DNA of 63,498 bases from Terriglobia bacterium (lineage in GTDB: Bacteria > Acidobacteriota > Terriglobia > Terriglobales > Acidobacteriaceae). The DNA is taken from assembly GCA_020073385.1 (NCBI GenBank), contig JAIQFH010000046.1, positions 1 to 63,498 on the forward strand, in the 5' to 3' direction. The position numbers were made by a program, and so were the translations under genes. Below are positions 9,208 to 16,906 of the stretch, piece after piece (positions within the stretch are counted from its first letter, which is position 1; every line of letters begins with the position of its first letter). Below the pieces are notes generated by a model that worked only from the letters and a program-made list of their open reading frames with translations, was not told the origin of the DNA and did no database searches.

Positions 9208-9605
9208 ATTTCCTCAACTCGAACGCTTCTCGTCTTCCGTCAAAACGTCTGAGGCCGGCATATTACCGAATTGCCGACTAACTGCCGGGCGAGGCAATGT
9301 GCCGCGGGCTTGATCTGCCGGACGGCTGATGGAATGCCAGTCGCCTCTCGCGGAGTGTTCTCGGCAAAACCGTTTTCTTGCGGCTGGCAACCATTCCGGA
9401 TTCAGGCTGTTCCGTATAAGCAAACATCTCGTCGAATTAAATAGCGCGATAGGTTTTCTCGAATTGAGGAGTAGGAACGTGGTTTCCGAGCCCTGTCAGC
9501 ACAAAGGCGGTTTGTGTCGCCCGGAATAATCACCGATGCGGGCGCGTTGTCAGCCAAGGCGGCCCGGCATGCGTTTGTTGCCATCAGAATCCGGACTTTA
9601 CTGTA

Positions 9606-9635
9606 TTTTTCGGTCCCTACCTAATTAGGTATACT
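9606..9635 (+). promoter_or_regulatory. Possible promoter of the REC-PAS-GAF gene
   Basis: TATACT at 9630-9635 is a good -10 hexamer 19 bp before ATG 9655; TTTTTC at 9606-9611 is a weak -35 at 18 bp spacing. The predicted transcript would have a very short leader with no clear ribosome binding site. I see nothing else in the gap from the tRNA end (9208) to 9654. Confidence 0.35.
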
Positions 9636-9654
9636 CGCGCCGGGCACGGCTTTT

Positions 9655-11148
9655 ATGCGGATTCTCGTAGTCGACGATCATCAGGTGGTAAGGGCTGGTG
9701 TGCGTGCCCTTTTGGAAGCGGACCCGGAAATTGAGGTGTGCGGTGAAGGTATCGACGGTCGCGACGCGATAGCCAAAGCGCGAGAACTACAGCCGGATGC
9801 AGTGGTAATGGACGTCAGCATGCCAAACCTCAGCGGAATCGAAGCGACGCGTGAACTGGTCTCTCTATATCCCCAAATCCGAGTCGTGATGCTAAGCCAG
9901 CATGATTTTCCACATATCATGCAACAGGCGCTGAATGCGGGTGCCTGTGCGTACGTAGTGAAATCGGCCGTTAATACAGATCTGCTGAAAGCTCTCAAGG
10001 AAAAAACCGCTTCACGCAGGATATCCATCTATGGCAGCACGCGAACGGACACAAAGATGCACGAGATCCTGCGCCGCAGCGCGGCGCTGGAGGCCGCCTT
10101 GCGCGAAAGCGAAGAGCGCTTCAGACTAGCACAACAGGCGGCGCGCATCGGTACATTCGACCTGAACCTGAAGACGGGTGTGAACAAATGGACACCTGAA
10201 CTGGAAGAGATGTACGGATTGGCGCCGGGGGAATTCGGTGGCACGAGGGCCGATTGGGAAGCGCTGCTTCATCCGGATGACCGTGACGAAATAGTGCGTG
10301 GACTCGATGAAGCGATCAGGACTGGGCCATTTGAAAAGGAGTTTCGCATTGTACGAAGAGACGCGTCGGTGCGGTGGATGCTGGCTAAGGCGGCGACTCT
10401 AAGGGATGCGAGCGGTGCTGCCGAGCGGTTGATCGGGATCAATATCGACATTACCGAACGGCGGGAAACGGAAGAGCAACTTCGCCGTGGCGAGCGGGAA
10501 CTCGCAATGGAAGTTGCGCATTTGAAGTTGCTGCAGCAAATTAGTACGGAACTAATCCAGGAACAGAGTGCTAAGAATCTGTATGAGAAGATTACCGATG
10601 CAGCAGTTGCTATCATGCGCTCAGATTTTGCCAGCATGCAGATGCTCTACCCCGAACGCGGAAATAACGGGGAACTCCTCCTGCTCGCGTACAGAGGTTT
10701 TAGTCCCGAGGCTGCGCGATTTTGGCAATGGGTGCCTGCCGACTCGGGCAGCACCTGCGCCGCCGCCTTGCGAACCCGCCAACGCGTGATCGTGTCCGAT
10801 ATAGAAACATGCGATTTCATGGCTGCAACCGAGGATCTGCGCATTTACCGCCAGACAGCCATTCGAGCGGTACAGAGTACTCCGCTTCTTTCGCGCACAG
10901 GACAGATCGTTGGGATGATCTCAACACACTGGCGCGAACAACATGCGCCGTCGGAACGAGACCTGCAAACATTCGACGTGTTAGCGAGACAGGCCGCGGA
11001 TCTGATCGAGCGCCGACGCACGGAGGAGGCTGCATTGGAAAAAGAACAGCAACTGTCGGCCTTAGCCGCACGTCTGGATCGGCGTGTTTGTGACGCGCAA
11101 AACGTCTCACCGATACCGAAAGTCAATCCTGCCATAAACGAAAAATAG
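9655..11148 (+). CDS. REC-PAS-GAF response-regulator-like protein, no kinase domain
   Basis: This is a 497-residue cytosolic signalling protein. Residues 1-120 are a receiver domain with acidic pocket Asp7/Asp8, phospho-acceptor Asp53 (VVMDVSMPNLSG) and Lys103. A PAS domain follows at about 145-268 (FRLAQQAARIGTFDLN ... GINIDITERR), then a GAF domain at about 290-445 (FASMQMLYPE, CAAALRTRQRV, QSTPLLSRTGQIVGMISTH). Relatives with this GAF usually continue into HisKA and HATPase domains, but here the protein ends after EKEQQLSALAARLD plus about 25 unrelated residues, so there is no output domain. It could be a truncated hybrid kinase or a phosphorylation-gated adaptor. It lies between the two tRNA-Asp copies. 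Confidence 0.82.
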   Translation: MRILVVDDHQVVRAGVRALLEADPEIEVCGEGIDGRDAIAKARELQPDAVVMDVSMPNLSGIEATRELVSLYPQIRVVMLSQHDFPHIMQQALNAGACAYVVKSAVNTDLLKALKEKTASRRISIYGSTRTDTKMHEILRRSAALEAALRESEERFRLAQQAARIGTFDLNLKTGVNKWTPELEEMYGLAPGEFGGTRADWEALLHPDDRDEIVRGLDEAIRTGPFEKEFRIVRRDASVRWMLAKAATLRDASGAAERLIGINIDITERRETEEQLRRGERELAMEVAHLKLLQQISTELIQEQSAKNLYEKITDAAVAIMRSDFASMQMLYPERGNNGELLLLAYRGFSPEAARFWQWVPADSGSTCAAALRTRQRVIVSDIETCDFMAATEDLRIYRQTAIRAVQSTPLLSRTGQIVGMISTHWREQHAPSERDLQTFDVLARQAADLIERRRTEEAALEKEQQLSALAARLDRRVCDAQNVSPIPKVNPAINEK

Positions 11149-11297
11149 AAAAACTCGGAAGGCTGCTGTCGCTTATGAGCATCGGATCGGAATTTCAAAT
11201 TCTACTCACTAGTTAACGGCAGTAGAAAGATACAAATGCGCGTTGGGCGACTGCGCTCTCAGCTCAAGGAGATCGTTCGAGCTTGGGCGGAACAATT

Positions 11298-11993
11298 CTA
11301 TGCGATCCACTTTGCGATAAGGTATGCGGCACCCGCTGCTAGCGCTCCAATAATGAGCGTCTGAATCGCGCCCCGCATCGGTGCAGCGCCAGTGTAGCGC
11401 CCCTTGACGTACCCGAATACGAATAACGCCAGAAGTGTCACGCTCACCGAGAACAGGAAAGCGGAATGCATCTGCGTGAGCAACATGTAAGGGGAGAGCG
11501 GGACAAGCCCGCCAATGGCATAAGCCCCGGCAATCGTCAGCGCGCTGCCAAGAGCTCGGCCGCGACGCGGCTCTTCCAATCCGAGTTCGAAGCGCATCAT
11601 GAAGTTAACCCATGCCTCGGGCTTCTGCCGCAGCGCAGCGACAATCGGCTGGCTCTCTTCTTTGGTCAGACCATACGACTCGAAAACCTCGGAAACCTCC
11701 GAGGCCTCCGCCTCCGGAATCGTTCCGATCTCTTTCTTCTCCCGTGCCAACTCTTGCTCATAATGCTCGGCGTCGCTTTTGGCGGCAAGAAAGCCGCCGA
11801 GGCCCATGGCGATCGACCCTGCCGCAATTTCGGCCAAACCCGCGACGACGACGACGTGCGCCGAGCCAACCGCTCCCGAAAGGCCCGCCGCCAATGCGAA
11901 GGGAACGGTCAGCCCGTCCGACATGCCGATAACAACGTCGCGCACAGTCTCACCGCCCGTGAAATGACGTTCTACATGAGGTGTCTGTGGCAT
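11298..11993 (-). CDS. VIT1/CCC1 family Fe2+/Mn2+ transporter
   Basis: The 231-residue integral membrane protein has the family's opening ETVRDVVIGMSDGLTVPFALAAGL, the second helix with EIAAGSIAMGLGGFLA and the cytosolic charged insertion (about residues 75-135, EHYEQELAREKKEI ... EEPRRGRA) that binds metal in plant VIT1, followed by three C-terminal helices with GGLVPL. Family members move Fe2+ or Mn2+ out of the cytosol. AAGGAGG lies 7-8 bp upstream of ATG 11993, a strong start. It is convergent with the REC-PAS-GAF gene and sits between the duplicated tRNA-Asp segments. A shorter relative occurs at 29193. Confidence 0.88.
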   Translation of the reverse strand: MPQTPHVERHFTGGETVRDVVIGMSDGLTVPFALAAGLSGAVGSAHVVVVAGLAEIAAGSIAMGLGGFLAAKSDAEHYEQELAREKKEIGTIPEAEASEVSEVFESYGLTKEESQPIVAALRQKPEAWVNFMMRFELGLEEPRRGRALGSALTIAGAYAIGGLVPLSPYMLLTQMHSAFLFSVSVTLLALFVFGYVKGRYTGAAPMRGAIQTLIIGALAAGAAYLIAKWIA

Positions 11994-12100
11994 ACGGGGC
12001 CTCCTTTTTGAGAAGTCACAAACTTAGTAGTTCCAATCGCTGCATTCCTTTCAAAAAGTGAAATCAACCGGAGAGAGGCGTTTCCGGATCAAGTCCACAG

Positions 12101-12187
12101 GTTGATATTGTAATCGTCGACTATTTCATGACTGAGATGAACGGGCACGAATTTGCCGTCGAAGTGAGACGGGTTAAGCCGCAAGCG
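12101..12187 (+). pseudogene. Receiver-domain remnant
   Basis: The frame through 12101-12187 reads VDIVIVDYFMTEMNGHEFAV followed by EVRRVKPQ. This is the beta3-alpha3 part of a response-regulator receiver, with the phosphorylatable Asp at 12119-12121 and the M-x-E-M-N-G loop. No alpha1/beta1 acidic pocket precedes it and no Lys motif follows, so only a fragment of a former gene is left. Confidence 0.55.
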
Positions 12188-12202
12188 GTTTCTCAGTCGC
12201 CG

Positions 12203-12372
12203 TTAAATGGGCGACCTCTCGAAAGTGTCGACGAGTTGATGGAGGAAGGCAATGCATCGAGGCAGGTATCGTATTGGGTGCCGAAGACTCCCGGGAACGT
12301 GACGGGAAGGAGGTCCGCACCAGTGAGGTGCTGGAAGACGACGTACCGGACGAGTATTTGGACGAAGAGTGA
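12203..12372 (+). pseudogene. Frameshifted small acidic protein remnant
   Basis: One frame gives PLNGRPLESVDELMEEGNAS. After a frameshift near 12260 the next frame continues AGIVLGAEDSRERDGKEVRT and ends LEDDVPDEYLDEE before TGA at 12370-12372. Joined, the two halves read like one short acidic protein (the pattern E-x2-EEGN ... AGI-x-GAED ... DDVP-x-EYLD resembles DUF6335-type proteins; this name is from memory and unverified). The frameshift and missing start indicate a dead gene. Confidence 0.45.
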
Positions 12373-12405
12373 CGAGTCGGGCCGCGCGCGGATAGTGCCG
12401 CCCGA

Positions 12406-12500
12406 ATCCGGGTCCTAACTGAGTCCATTAAGCAAGGTCAAACACTTCCTTAAAGGATCAAGAACGGGCTGTCAGTACCGTTGAAATCCAATAAGTTGCA
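12406..12500 (+). repeat. Island direct repeat, copy 2
   Basis: This is the second copy of the repeat at 8951, identical over the last 46 bp (12455-12500). Similarity to copy 1 continues downstream (CCCTGTCACGGCACGGCCA, then GGAAGGAATCAGA) into the second tRNA-Asp gene, so repeat and tRNA were duplicated as one unit of about 250 bp. Confidence 0.85.
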
Positions 12501-12585
12501 CGTCGTTGTTGCCCTGTCACGGCACGGCCAGAGGGAACAGGAAGGAACTAGAGGGCATAGGAAGGAATCAGACGACGTTGTATGC

Positions 12586-12662
12586 GGGGGCGTAGTTCAG
12601 TTGGTTAGAACGCCTGCCTGTCACGCAGGAGGCCGCGGGTTCGAGTCCCGTCGCTCCCGCCA
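12586..12662 (+). tRNA. tRNA-Asp (GTC), copy 2
   Basis: This is a complete cloverleaf with anticodon GTC and encoded CCA, 77 nt long, and identical to the copy at 9131 except for one T for C in the D loop. The flanking sequence diverges immediately 3' of CCA, while the 5' side is similar for about 180 bp. It marks the left side of the arsenic block. Confidence 0.95.
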
Positions 12663-12802
12663 TTCCTATCGGGTTCACTCGTTCATGAATGTCCGGCCTC
12701 GTCTCCAGCAGAATCTTGAGTGCTCTCCTGCCCTGTTTTTCCACGCCATCATTACTCTTGACGCGAGTTCCAGTGACTAAATAGAGCCTCCGGAATTTCT
12801 GG

Positions 12803-12831
12803 TTGACAATATCTCATAGTTCTGCAAGTAT
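12803..12831 (+). promoter_or_regulatory. Candidate promoter of the arsR-arsM operon
   Basis: TTGACA at 12803-12808 is a consensus -35 hexamer. With a 17-bp spacer the -10 would be AAGTAT (12826-12831), a weak match, 6 bp before ATG 12838. Very short or no leader would follow. AT-rich half-sites (AATATCTC, AGTATCG) in the same stretch could be the ArsR operator. Confidence 0.4.
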
Positions 12832-12837
12832 CGAAAT

Positions 12838-13194
12838 ATGCCGAGAATGCAGAACAGAAAAGGCTTGGATCGGGTTCCCAAATATGCGGACATGCTGTCG
12901 GCGATGGGAACTGAACCTCGCCTCCGCATCATGCAACTACTGCTTTCCGCCCATCCCGATGGTCTTGTGGTAGGTGACATCCAGGAGGAACTGGAGATCC
13001 CCAATTCGACTCTCTCCCACCATCTGGAAAAGCTCAAGAACGAGGACCTCGTGTGTGTCCAGCGCGAAAGCACGTTTCTGCGGTACACCGCAAATTCCGA
13101 AGCACTGCAAGAGCTGTTGAGTTTTCTGTATTCCGAGTGCTGTACTCGAAATAAGGCAATCAGACCCGAAGAGATCGTGCAAATTAGCAAATAG
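12838..13194 (+). CDS. arsR: ArsR/SmtB-family repressor
   Basis: The 118-residue winged-helix repressor has its recognition helix in IPNSTLSHHLEKLKNEDLV (about residues 54-72) and wing residues in VCVQRESTFLRYTAN. It lacks the CVC motif in the alpha3 helix used by E. coli ArsR; instead it has Cys73 and an adjacent Cys101-Cys102 pair near the C-terminus, as in arsenite-responsive ArsR proteins whose metal site evolved elsewhere. It lies 11 bp before arsM, so it most likely represses its own arsR-arsM operon until As(III) or a methylarsenical binds. Confidence 0.85.
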   Translation: MPRMQNRKGLDRVPKYADMLSAMGTEPRLRIMQLLLSAHPDGLVVGDIQEELEIPNSTLSHHLEKLKNEDLVCVQRESTFLRYTANSEALQELLSFLYSECCTRNKAIRPEEIVQISK

Positions 13195-13205
13195 GAGACC
13201 GGACA

Positions 13206-14072
13206 ATGAGCAACACGGACATCAAGGAAGTGGTGAAAGAAAAATACGGACAGGCAGCCTTGCGTGTGAAGAGTGGTGGCGCCGCATCCTGTTGCGCTAC
13301 GACCTCTTCGGCCAACAGCGGGTGCGGATGCGGTGACCCAATCACGGCCAACCTGTACGATTCCGCTCAAGCTGGACAGATTCCCGAAGAGGCTCTTCTT
13401 GCGTCGCTGGGATGCGGGAATCCCACAGCTTTGGCTCAGCTGAATGCCGGCGAGACGGTGCTTGATCTTGGGTCCGGCGGCGGCATCGATGTCCTGCTTT
13501 CTGCGAAACGAGTGGGCCCGACAGGGAAAGCTTACGGTCTCGACATGACCGATGAAATGCTCGCCCTTGCCAACGAGAACAAGCGCAAGGCCGACGTGAA
13601 CAACGTTGAGTTCCTGAAGGGTGAGATCGAGCACATCCCTCTTCCCGACAATTCCGTGGATGTCATCATTTCCAACTGCGTTATCAATCTTTCTGCAGAT
13701 AAGGACAAGGTATTGACGGAGGCCTTTCGAGTTCTCAAGCCAGGTGGACGTTTCGCCGTTTCGGACGTTGTCACTAGAGGCGAAATGCTCCCCGAAATTC
13801 GTCAGAGCGTGCTCCTGTGGGTGGGATGCGTAGCCGGAGCACTCGAAGAGAATGAATATCGGAGCAAGCTGGCTGCTGCCGGATTTGAACGGGTCGAAGT
13901 CGAGCCTACGCGCGTCTACAAGGCGGAAGATGCGCGGGAGTTCCTCGCGGAGCAAGGTATTGACGCAGAGACCTTAGCGCCCCAAGTGGACGGGAAATTC
14001 ATGAGTGCTTTTATTCGGGCGGTGAAGCCCAGCAGCGCGAAGGCTTGCTGCGGCCCGACCTGCTGCAATTGA
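13206..14072 (+). CDS. arsM: Arsenite S-adenosylmethionine methyltransferase
   Basis: The 288-residue cytosolic enzyme methylates As(III) to mono-, di- and trimethyl species using SAM and thiols. The Rossmann SAM motif is DLGSGGGID (from Asp87), with LDMTDEML and RVLKPGGRFAVSDVV further on. The three conserved arsenic-binding cysteines are present as Cys70 (SLGCGNP), Cys158 (SNCVINL) and Cys208 (VGCVAGAL). There are extra cysteines near the N-terminus (29, 30, 40, 42) and a C-terminal ACCGPTCC tail, which are common in ArsM and may take over As(III). It is translated from ATG 13206 with GGAGACC upstream and is co-transcribed with arsR. Confidence 0.95.
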   Translation: MSNTDIKEVVKEKYGQAALRVKSGGAASCCATTSSANSGCGCGDPITANLYDSAQAGQIPEEALLASLGCGNPTALAQLNAGETVLDLGSGGGIDVLLSAKRVGPTGKAYGLDMTDEMLALANENKRKADVNNVEFLKGEIEHIPLPDNSVDVIISNCVINLSADKDKVLTEAFRVLKPGGRFAVSDVVTRGEMLPEIRQSVLLWVGCVAGALEENEYRSKLAAAGFERVEVEPTRVYKAEDAREFLAEQGIDAETLAPQVDGKFMSAFIRAVKPSSAKACCGPTCCN

Positions 14073-14098
14073 TCTCGTGAACGATCGGCGGAATCATG

Positions 14099-14548
14099 TC
14101 AGCGACTTCCGTGGTTCCGCCGACCTGACTTGGCACGAGCTTCATTCTTGAGGCGAACGGCTGGCATTCTGAGTTTGTTCCGTGTCGTTCCCCTGAAGTC
14201 CTCAAGGGCGCTTCTCCATGCATCGCCCTGGGCTTTACTCAACAAGTGTTCGGTCTGCTCAGTAACCAGGAGACCAGTTTTCTTCATCGCATAGGCGGTT
14301 TCGGCCGTCATCTCCCCTTGGCATACCATTACGTCCGCCAAGCGCTCCCACATCTGGTTCAAGGCCTCTTCTGACAGCGGAGCGGGCTCATCCGCGTGGG
14401 GATCAAAGAAGACCGGATCATTGGTCCGTGGATCGCACCCGAACTTCTCCCGAAAACGACAGAAGAGCTCTGCCAACGTTTGTTCTATTTCGGGGGGTAT
14501 GGCATCCGGTTCCCCAAGCTGAGGATTTCGCTCGTTTGACTCGGTCAT
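14099..14548 (-). CDS. Conserved hypothetical protein
   Basis: This is a 149-residue hydrophilic protein when started at ATG 14548 (the frame is open to 14722, but that would overlap the lipoprotein gene). The middle part is compact: FCRFREKFGCDPRTNDPVFF, EEALNQMWERLADVMVCQGE and AYAMKKTGLLVTEQTEHLL look like a small helical fold. The C-terminus is basic (RLKNEARAKSGRRNHGSR). No catalytic motif is visible. It lies downstream of the arsC-lipoprotein pair on the same strand, 100 bp from the lipoprotein stop, and may belong to that transcript. Function unknown. Confidence 0.6.
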   Translation of the reverse strand: MTESNERNPQLGEPDAIPPEIEQTLAELFCRFREKFGCDPRTNDPVFFDPHADEPAPLSEEALNQMWERLADVMVCQGEMTAETAYAMKKTGLLVTEQTEHLLSKAQGDAWRSALEDFRGTTRNKLRMPAVRLKNEARAKSGRRNHGSR

Positions 14549-14648
14549 CTCCGGTTTCCGTTTTTGCTCCGTTCTCATTGTCCGGCTACGAACATCGACA
14601 CCTATGGCTAACGACGGGAATCCCTTTTCGACCAGCTGCCAAACAGCA

Positions 14649-15044
14649 TTACGCTGCCTCAACCACGGTGCCAGTTCGATCTCCGCTTCCCTTGACTGCG
14701 ATGGTGTAGGAGTCTCCCTCAATCTGTTTCACTAGTGTCATCGCAGAGGTCGTTTCCAACGTTACGTGAAACTCCGGGCCAAGCTGATTCTTGAGCCATT
14801 GAAAGTATGCTTGGTTGTCAGATCCCGTCTGAATCTCCCAGTTCGCGCGGATGCTGGACGTGTCTCGGACCGGCGCCGACTCGCGGAGCAATGAACCATT
14901 GCGTGGCACGGTTCGACTCTTCACTTCCTCGATCTCGCGCACTGTCGGAGACGCCCAAAATTGCTGCCGGCGTGTGCAGGCCACTAGAAAAATAGTTGCT
15001 AACAGGCAGAGCGACATCGCTCGGTAGTGATTGAGTCCGATCAT
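14649..15044 (-). CDS. Small lipoprotein
   Basis: The 131-residue protein has a basic N-terminus and a hydrophobic stretch ending in the lipobox FLVAC, with Cys23 as the likely acylated residue. The mature part has no known motif; it contains EIQTGSDNQAYFQWLKNQLG and resembles small periplasmic proteins of unknown role. Its ATG overlaps the stop codon of the preceding arsC (ATGA, 15041-15044), so the two are translationally coupled. That suggests an accessory role in the arsenate response or simply operon sharing. Confidence 0.65.
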   Translation of the reverse strand: MIGLNHYRAMSLCLLATIFLVACTRRQQFWASPTVREIEEVKSRTVPRNGSLLRESAPVRDTSSIRANWEIQTGSDNQAYFQWLKNQLGPEFHVTLETTSAMTLVKQIEGDSYTIAVKGSGDRTGTVVEAA

Positions 15045-15487
15045 GCCCCGGAGCGGTTGGCTGCTTGTGAAGGCACCAATTCTTTGTCGATGCGGTTGGC
15101 TATTTCATCCCTAACCCGGCGGAAGACAGCCAGTTTTTCGTCATGCGAACCCTGCGCAGCCGCAGGGTCGTCGAAGCTCCAGTGCAGGAATTTGAAGGTC
15201 CGCGGGAAAATAGGGCAACGTTCCCGTGCGTTATCGCAGACCGTCACGATGTATGGAATGTACTGCCCCAGAAAGCTCACTACATCCTTCGATTTCTGGG
15301 GGGAGATGTCGATTCCAATTTCGTTCATGGCCTCGATGGCAAGGGGATTCAGCCCTTTGGGTTCAATTCCCGCGCTCAAGGGTTCGAATTGTTCCCCCGC
15401 TACATGCCGAAGATAGCCTTCCGCCATCTGGCTGCGAGCTGAATTGCCCGTGCAAAGGAAGAGAACTTTAGGTTTGCCTGAAGGCAT
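15041..15487 (-). CDS. arsC: Arsenate reductase, LMW-phosphatase (thioredoxin) type
   Basis: The 148-residue cytosolic enzyme reduces arsenate to arsenite. It has the phosphatase P-loop CTGNSARS with nucleophile Cys12 and the two resolving cysteines Cys84 and Cys91 (TVCDNARERCPIFP), the spacing of Bacillus/Staphylococcus ArsC, which is recycled by thioredoxin. I chose ATG 15487 over the upstream ATG at 15511 because AAAGGAG lies about 10 bp before it. It is divergent from the Usp gene at 15619, and the shared gap contains a CRP/FNR-like palindrome. A second ArsC of the same type is at 20507. Confidence 0.92.
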   Translation of the reverse strand: MPSGKPKVLFLCTGNSARSQMAEGYLRHVAGEQFEPLSAGIEPKGLNPLAIEAMNEIGIDISPQKSKDVVSFLGQYIPYIVTVCDNARERCPIFPRTFKFLHWSFDDPAAAQGSHDEKLAVFRRVRDEIANRIDKELVPSQAANRSGA

Positions 15488-15519
15488 ATATTGATGCTCC
15501 TTTCTGGTCACCGTCGAAG

Positions 15520-15560
15520 GTGACGGGAATCACAGAACGACTCGGCAGAGATGCTATCAT
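15520..15560 (+). promoter_or_regulatory. CRP/FNR-like site plus -10 upstream of usp
   Basis: GTGACGGGAATCAC at 15520-15533 fits the recurring GTGAY-N4-ATCAC palindrome. TATCAT at 15555-15560 lies 21 nt further, as expected for a class II activator site centred near -41.5. The site end is 85 nt from ATG 15619. It is also 33 bp upstream of the divergent arsC start and could influence both. Confidence 0.55.
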
Positions 15561-15618
15561 AGGTCTATGCTTGTAGGCGAATATACGTAAAGCATTGGAC
15601 ACAATTGAGTCGCTGACC

Positions 15619-16506
15619 ATGTTCCATAGTCTTTTGTTTCCGACCGACTTTTCGCCCGAAGCGGAGCAGTTGGCCAAGTGTCTGCACGAGGTCAAACCTC
15701 TCGGGATCGAGGAAATTGTCCTTTTGAATGTGGTGGAGCTCGGACCTCAGATCGGTTTTGCCTCGGATACGTTCGAGCAGATGCTCGTTTGGAAAAAGGA
15801 TGCCGAGCACAGACTGACGGAGCTCAAAGAACGGATTGAGACGAACGGTATTCGGTGCCGGTGGCGGCTGGAACTTGGTAAACCCGCCCTTGAGATCGTC
15901 AGAGTTGCCGTGGAGGAACGCGTGAGTCTGATCGCAATGGGGACCCACGGACACGGTTTCTTGCGGGGCGCACTGATCGGGAGCGTTTCTCATGATGTCG
16001 TCCGCTACGCTCCTGTTCCGGTCCTTGTATTGAAGGTCGTTGTTATGGGCGAGTTGGGGACCACCGACTGCGCGTTTGTTTGCCAGCACATTTTCCGGCG
16101 AGTCTTATTCCCGACCGATTTCTCCGATTGTGCTGCTGAGGCACTGTCATACGTAAAAGGAATGAAGGCTGCGAGCCTACATGAAGTAATCGTTTTGCAT
16201 GTGCGGGAGAAGCGCAAGCGGAATGATCCTGATGATGAAGAGACCACACGCAACCATATGGAGCGGATTCGGTCAGAACTCGAGTTCTTTGGCTTTTCTG
16301 TGACCAGCATAATCGCCGAGGGCAATCCCGCCGAGGCGATCGAGCGGGTCGCCAGGGAGCAGGATGTCTCTCTGATCGTCATTGGTTCTCATGGACGAAG
16401 TGCCACAGAGGACGTTCTACTAGGCAGCGTCTCGGACGATGTAATTTGTCGACACACCAAGCCAGTTTTAGTTGTTAGACCTGTACGCGTTGCTCCGTTT
16501 GTTTAG
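15619..16506 (+). CDS. Tandem universal stress protein
   Basis: The 295-residue protein has two Usp domains. Domain 1 starts SLLFPTDFSPEAEQ and carries AMGTHGHGFLRGALIGSVS; domain 2 starts RVLFPTDFSDCA and carries VIGSHGRSATEDVLLGSVS, both with the ATP-binding G-x2-G-x9-GS signature. The frame is open from TTG 15595, but ATG 15619 starts directly at the first beta strand. It sits between arsC and arsD, which ties the stress protein to the arsenic block. Its promoter region has the CRP/FNR-like palindrome shared with the Usp gene at 49348. Confidence 0.88.
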   Translation: MFHSLLFPTDFSPEAEQLAKCLHEVKPLGIEEIVLLNVVELGPQIGFASDTFEQMLVWKKDAEHRLTELKERIETNGIRCRWRLELGKPALEIVRVAVEERVSLIAMGTHGHGFLRGALIGSVSHDVVRYAPVPVLVLKVVVMGELGTTDCAFVCQHIFRRVLFPTDFSDCAAEALSYVKGMKAASLHEVIVLHVREKRKRNDPDDEETTRNHMERIRSELEFFGFSVTSIIAEGNPAEAIERVAREQDVSLIVIGSHGRSATEDVLLGSVSDDVICRHTKPVLVVRPVRVAPFV

Positions 16507-16518
16507 CGAGGAGGTTCG

Positions 16519-16893
16519 ATGCACAAGCTAGAGGTATTTGATCCACCGATGTGTTGCTCGACAGGCGTTTGCGGTCCGAGCGTTGATCCCAAGCTGGTAC
16601 GCTTCTCCGCCGACTTGGAATGGCTGAAGAGTAAGGGCGTTGAAATTGAAAGATGCAATCTGGCGCAAGATCCCGGTGCCTTTGTGCACAACCTGACTCT
16701 GAAAAAGGCGCTGAATTCCCATGGTATGAAGTGCCTCCCGTTGCTGGTCCTGGACGGTCAGATCATCGCGACTGGCGGTTATCCGAGCAGGGAGGAGCTT
16801 GCAAGACACACTGGGGTCACGTTTGAGCCAGGACCGGTCTTCAAGCAGAAGCACTCTGACCTCGTAGGCATCGGCCCCAGCAAGCACAAATGA
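16519..16893 (+). CDS. arsD: Arsenite metallochaperone ArsD
   Basis: The 124-residue chaperone binds As(III) and hands it to ArsA, and is also a weak repressor in some operons. The N-terminal motif PPMCCSTGVCGP has Cys12, Cys13 and Cys18, the same positions as in the E. coli plasmid protein. The thioredoxin-like core continues with LEWLKSKGVEIERCNLAQDP and LPLLVLDGQI. GCGAGGAGG lies 5-10 bp before ATG 16519, and arsA begins 13 bp after its stop. Confidence 0.93.
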   Translation: MHKLEVFDPPMCCSTGVCGPSVDPKLVRFSADLEWLKSKGVEIERCNLAQDPGAFVHNLTLKKALNSHGMKCLPLLVLDGQIIATGGYPSREELARHTGVTFEPGPVFKQKHSDLVGIGPSKHK

Positions 16894-16906
16894 AAGAAGG
16901 CGAATT

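Noticed and set aside
9026..9313. A 95-residue frame through tRNA-Asp copy 1 (and its like at 12481)
   Set aside because: It runs through the tRNA and repeat; the similarity of the two frames only reflects the duplicated DNA.
13332..13346. GTGACCCAATCACGG inside arsM, similar to the CRP/FNR-like palindrome
   Set aside because: It is one base shorter than the motif and inside coding sequence, so it is probably chance.
12777..13955. A 392-residue minus-strand frame opposite arsR and arsM
   Set aside because: ArsR and ArsM on the plus strand are certain, and the reverse frame shows no domain or ribosome binding site; it is a shadow of high-GC codon use.
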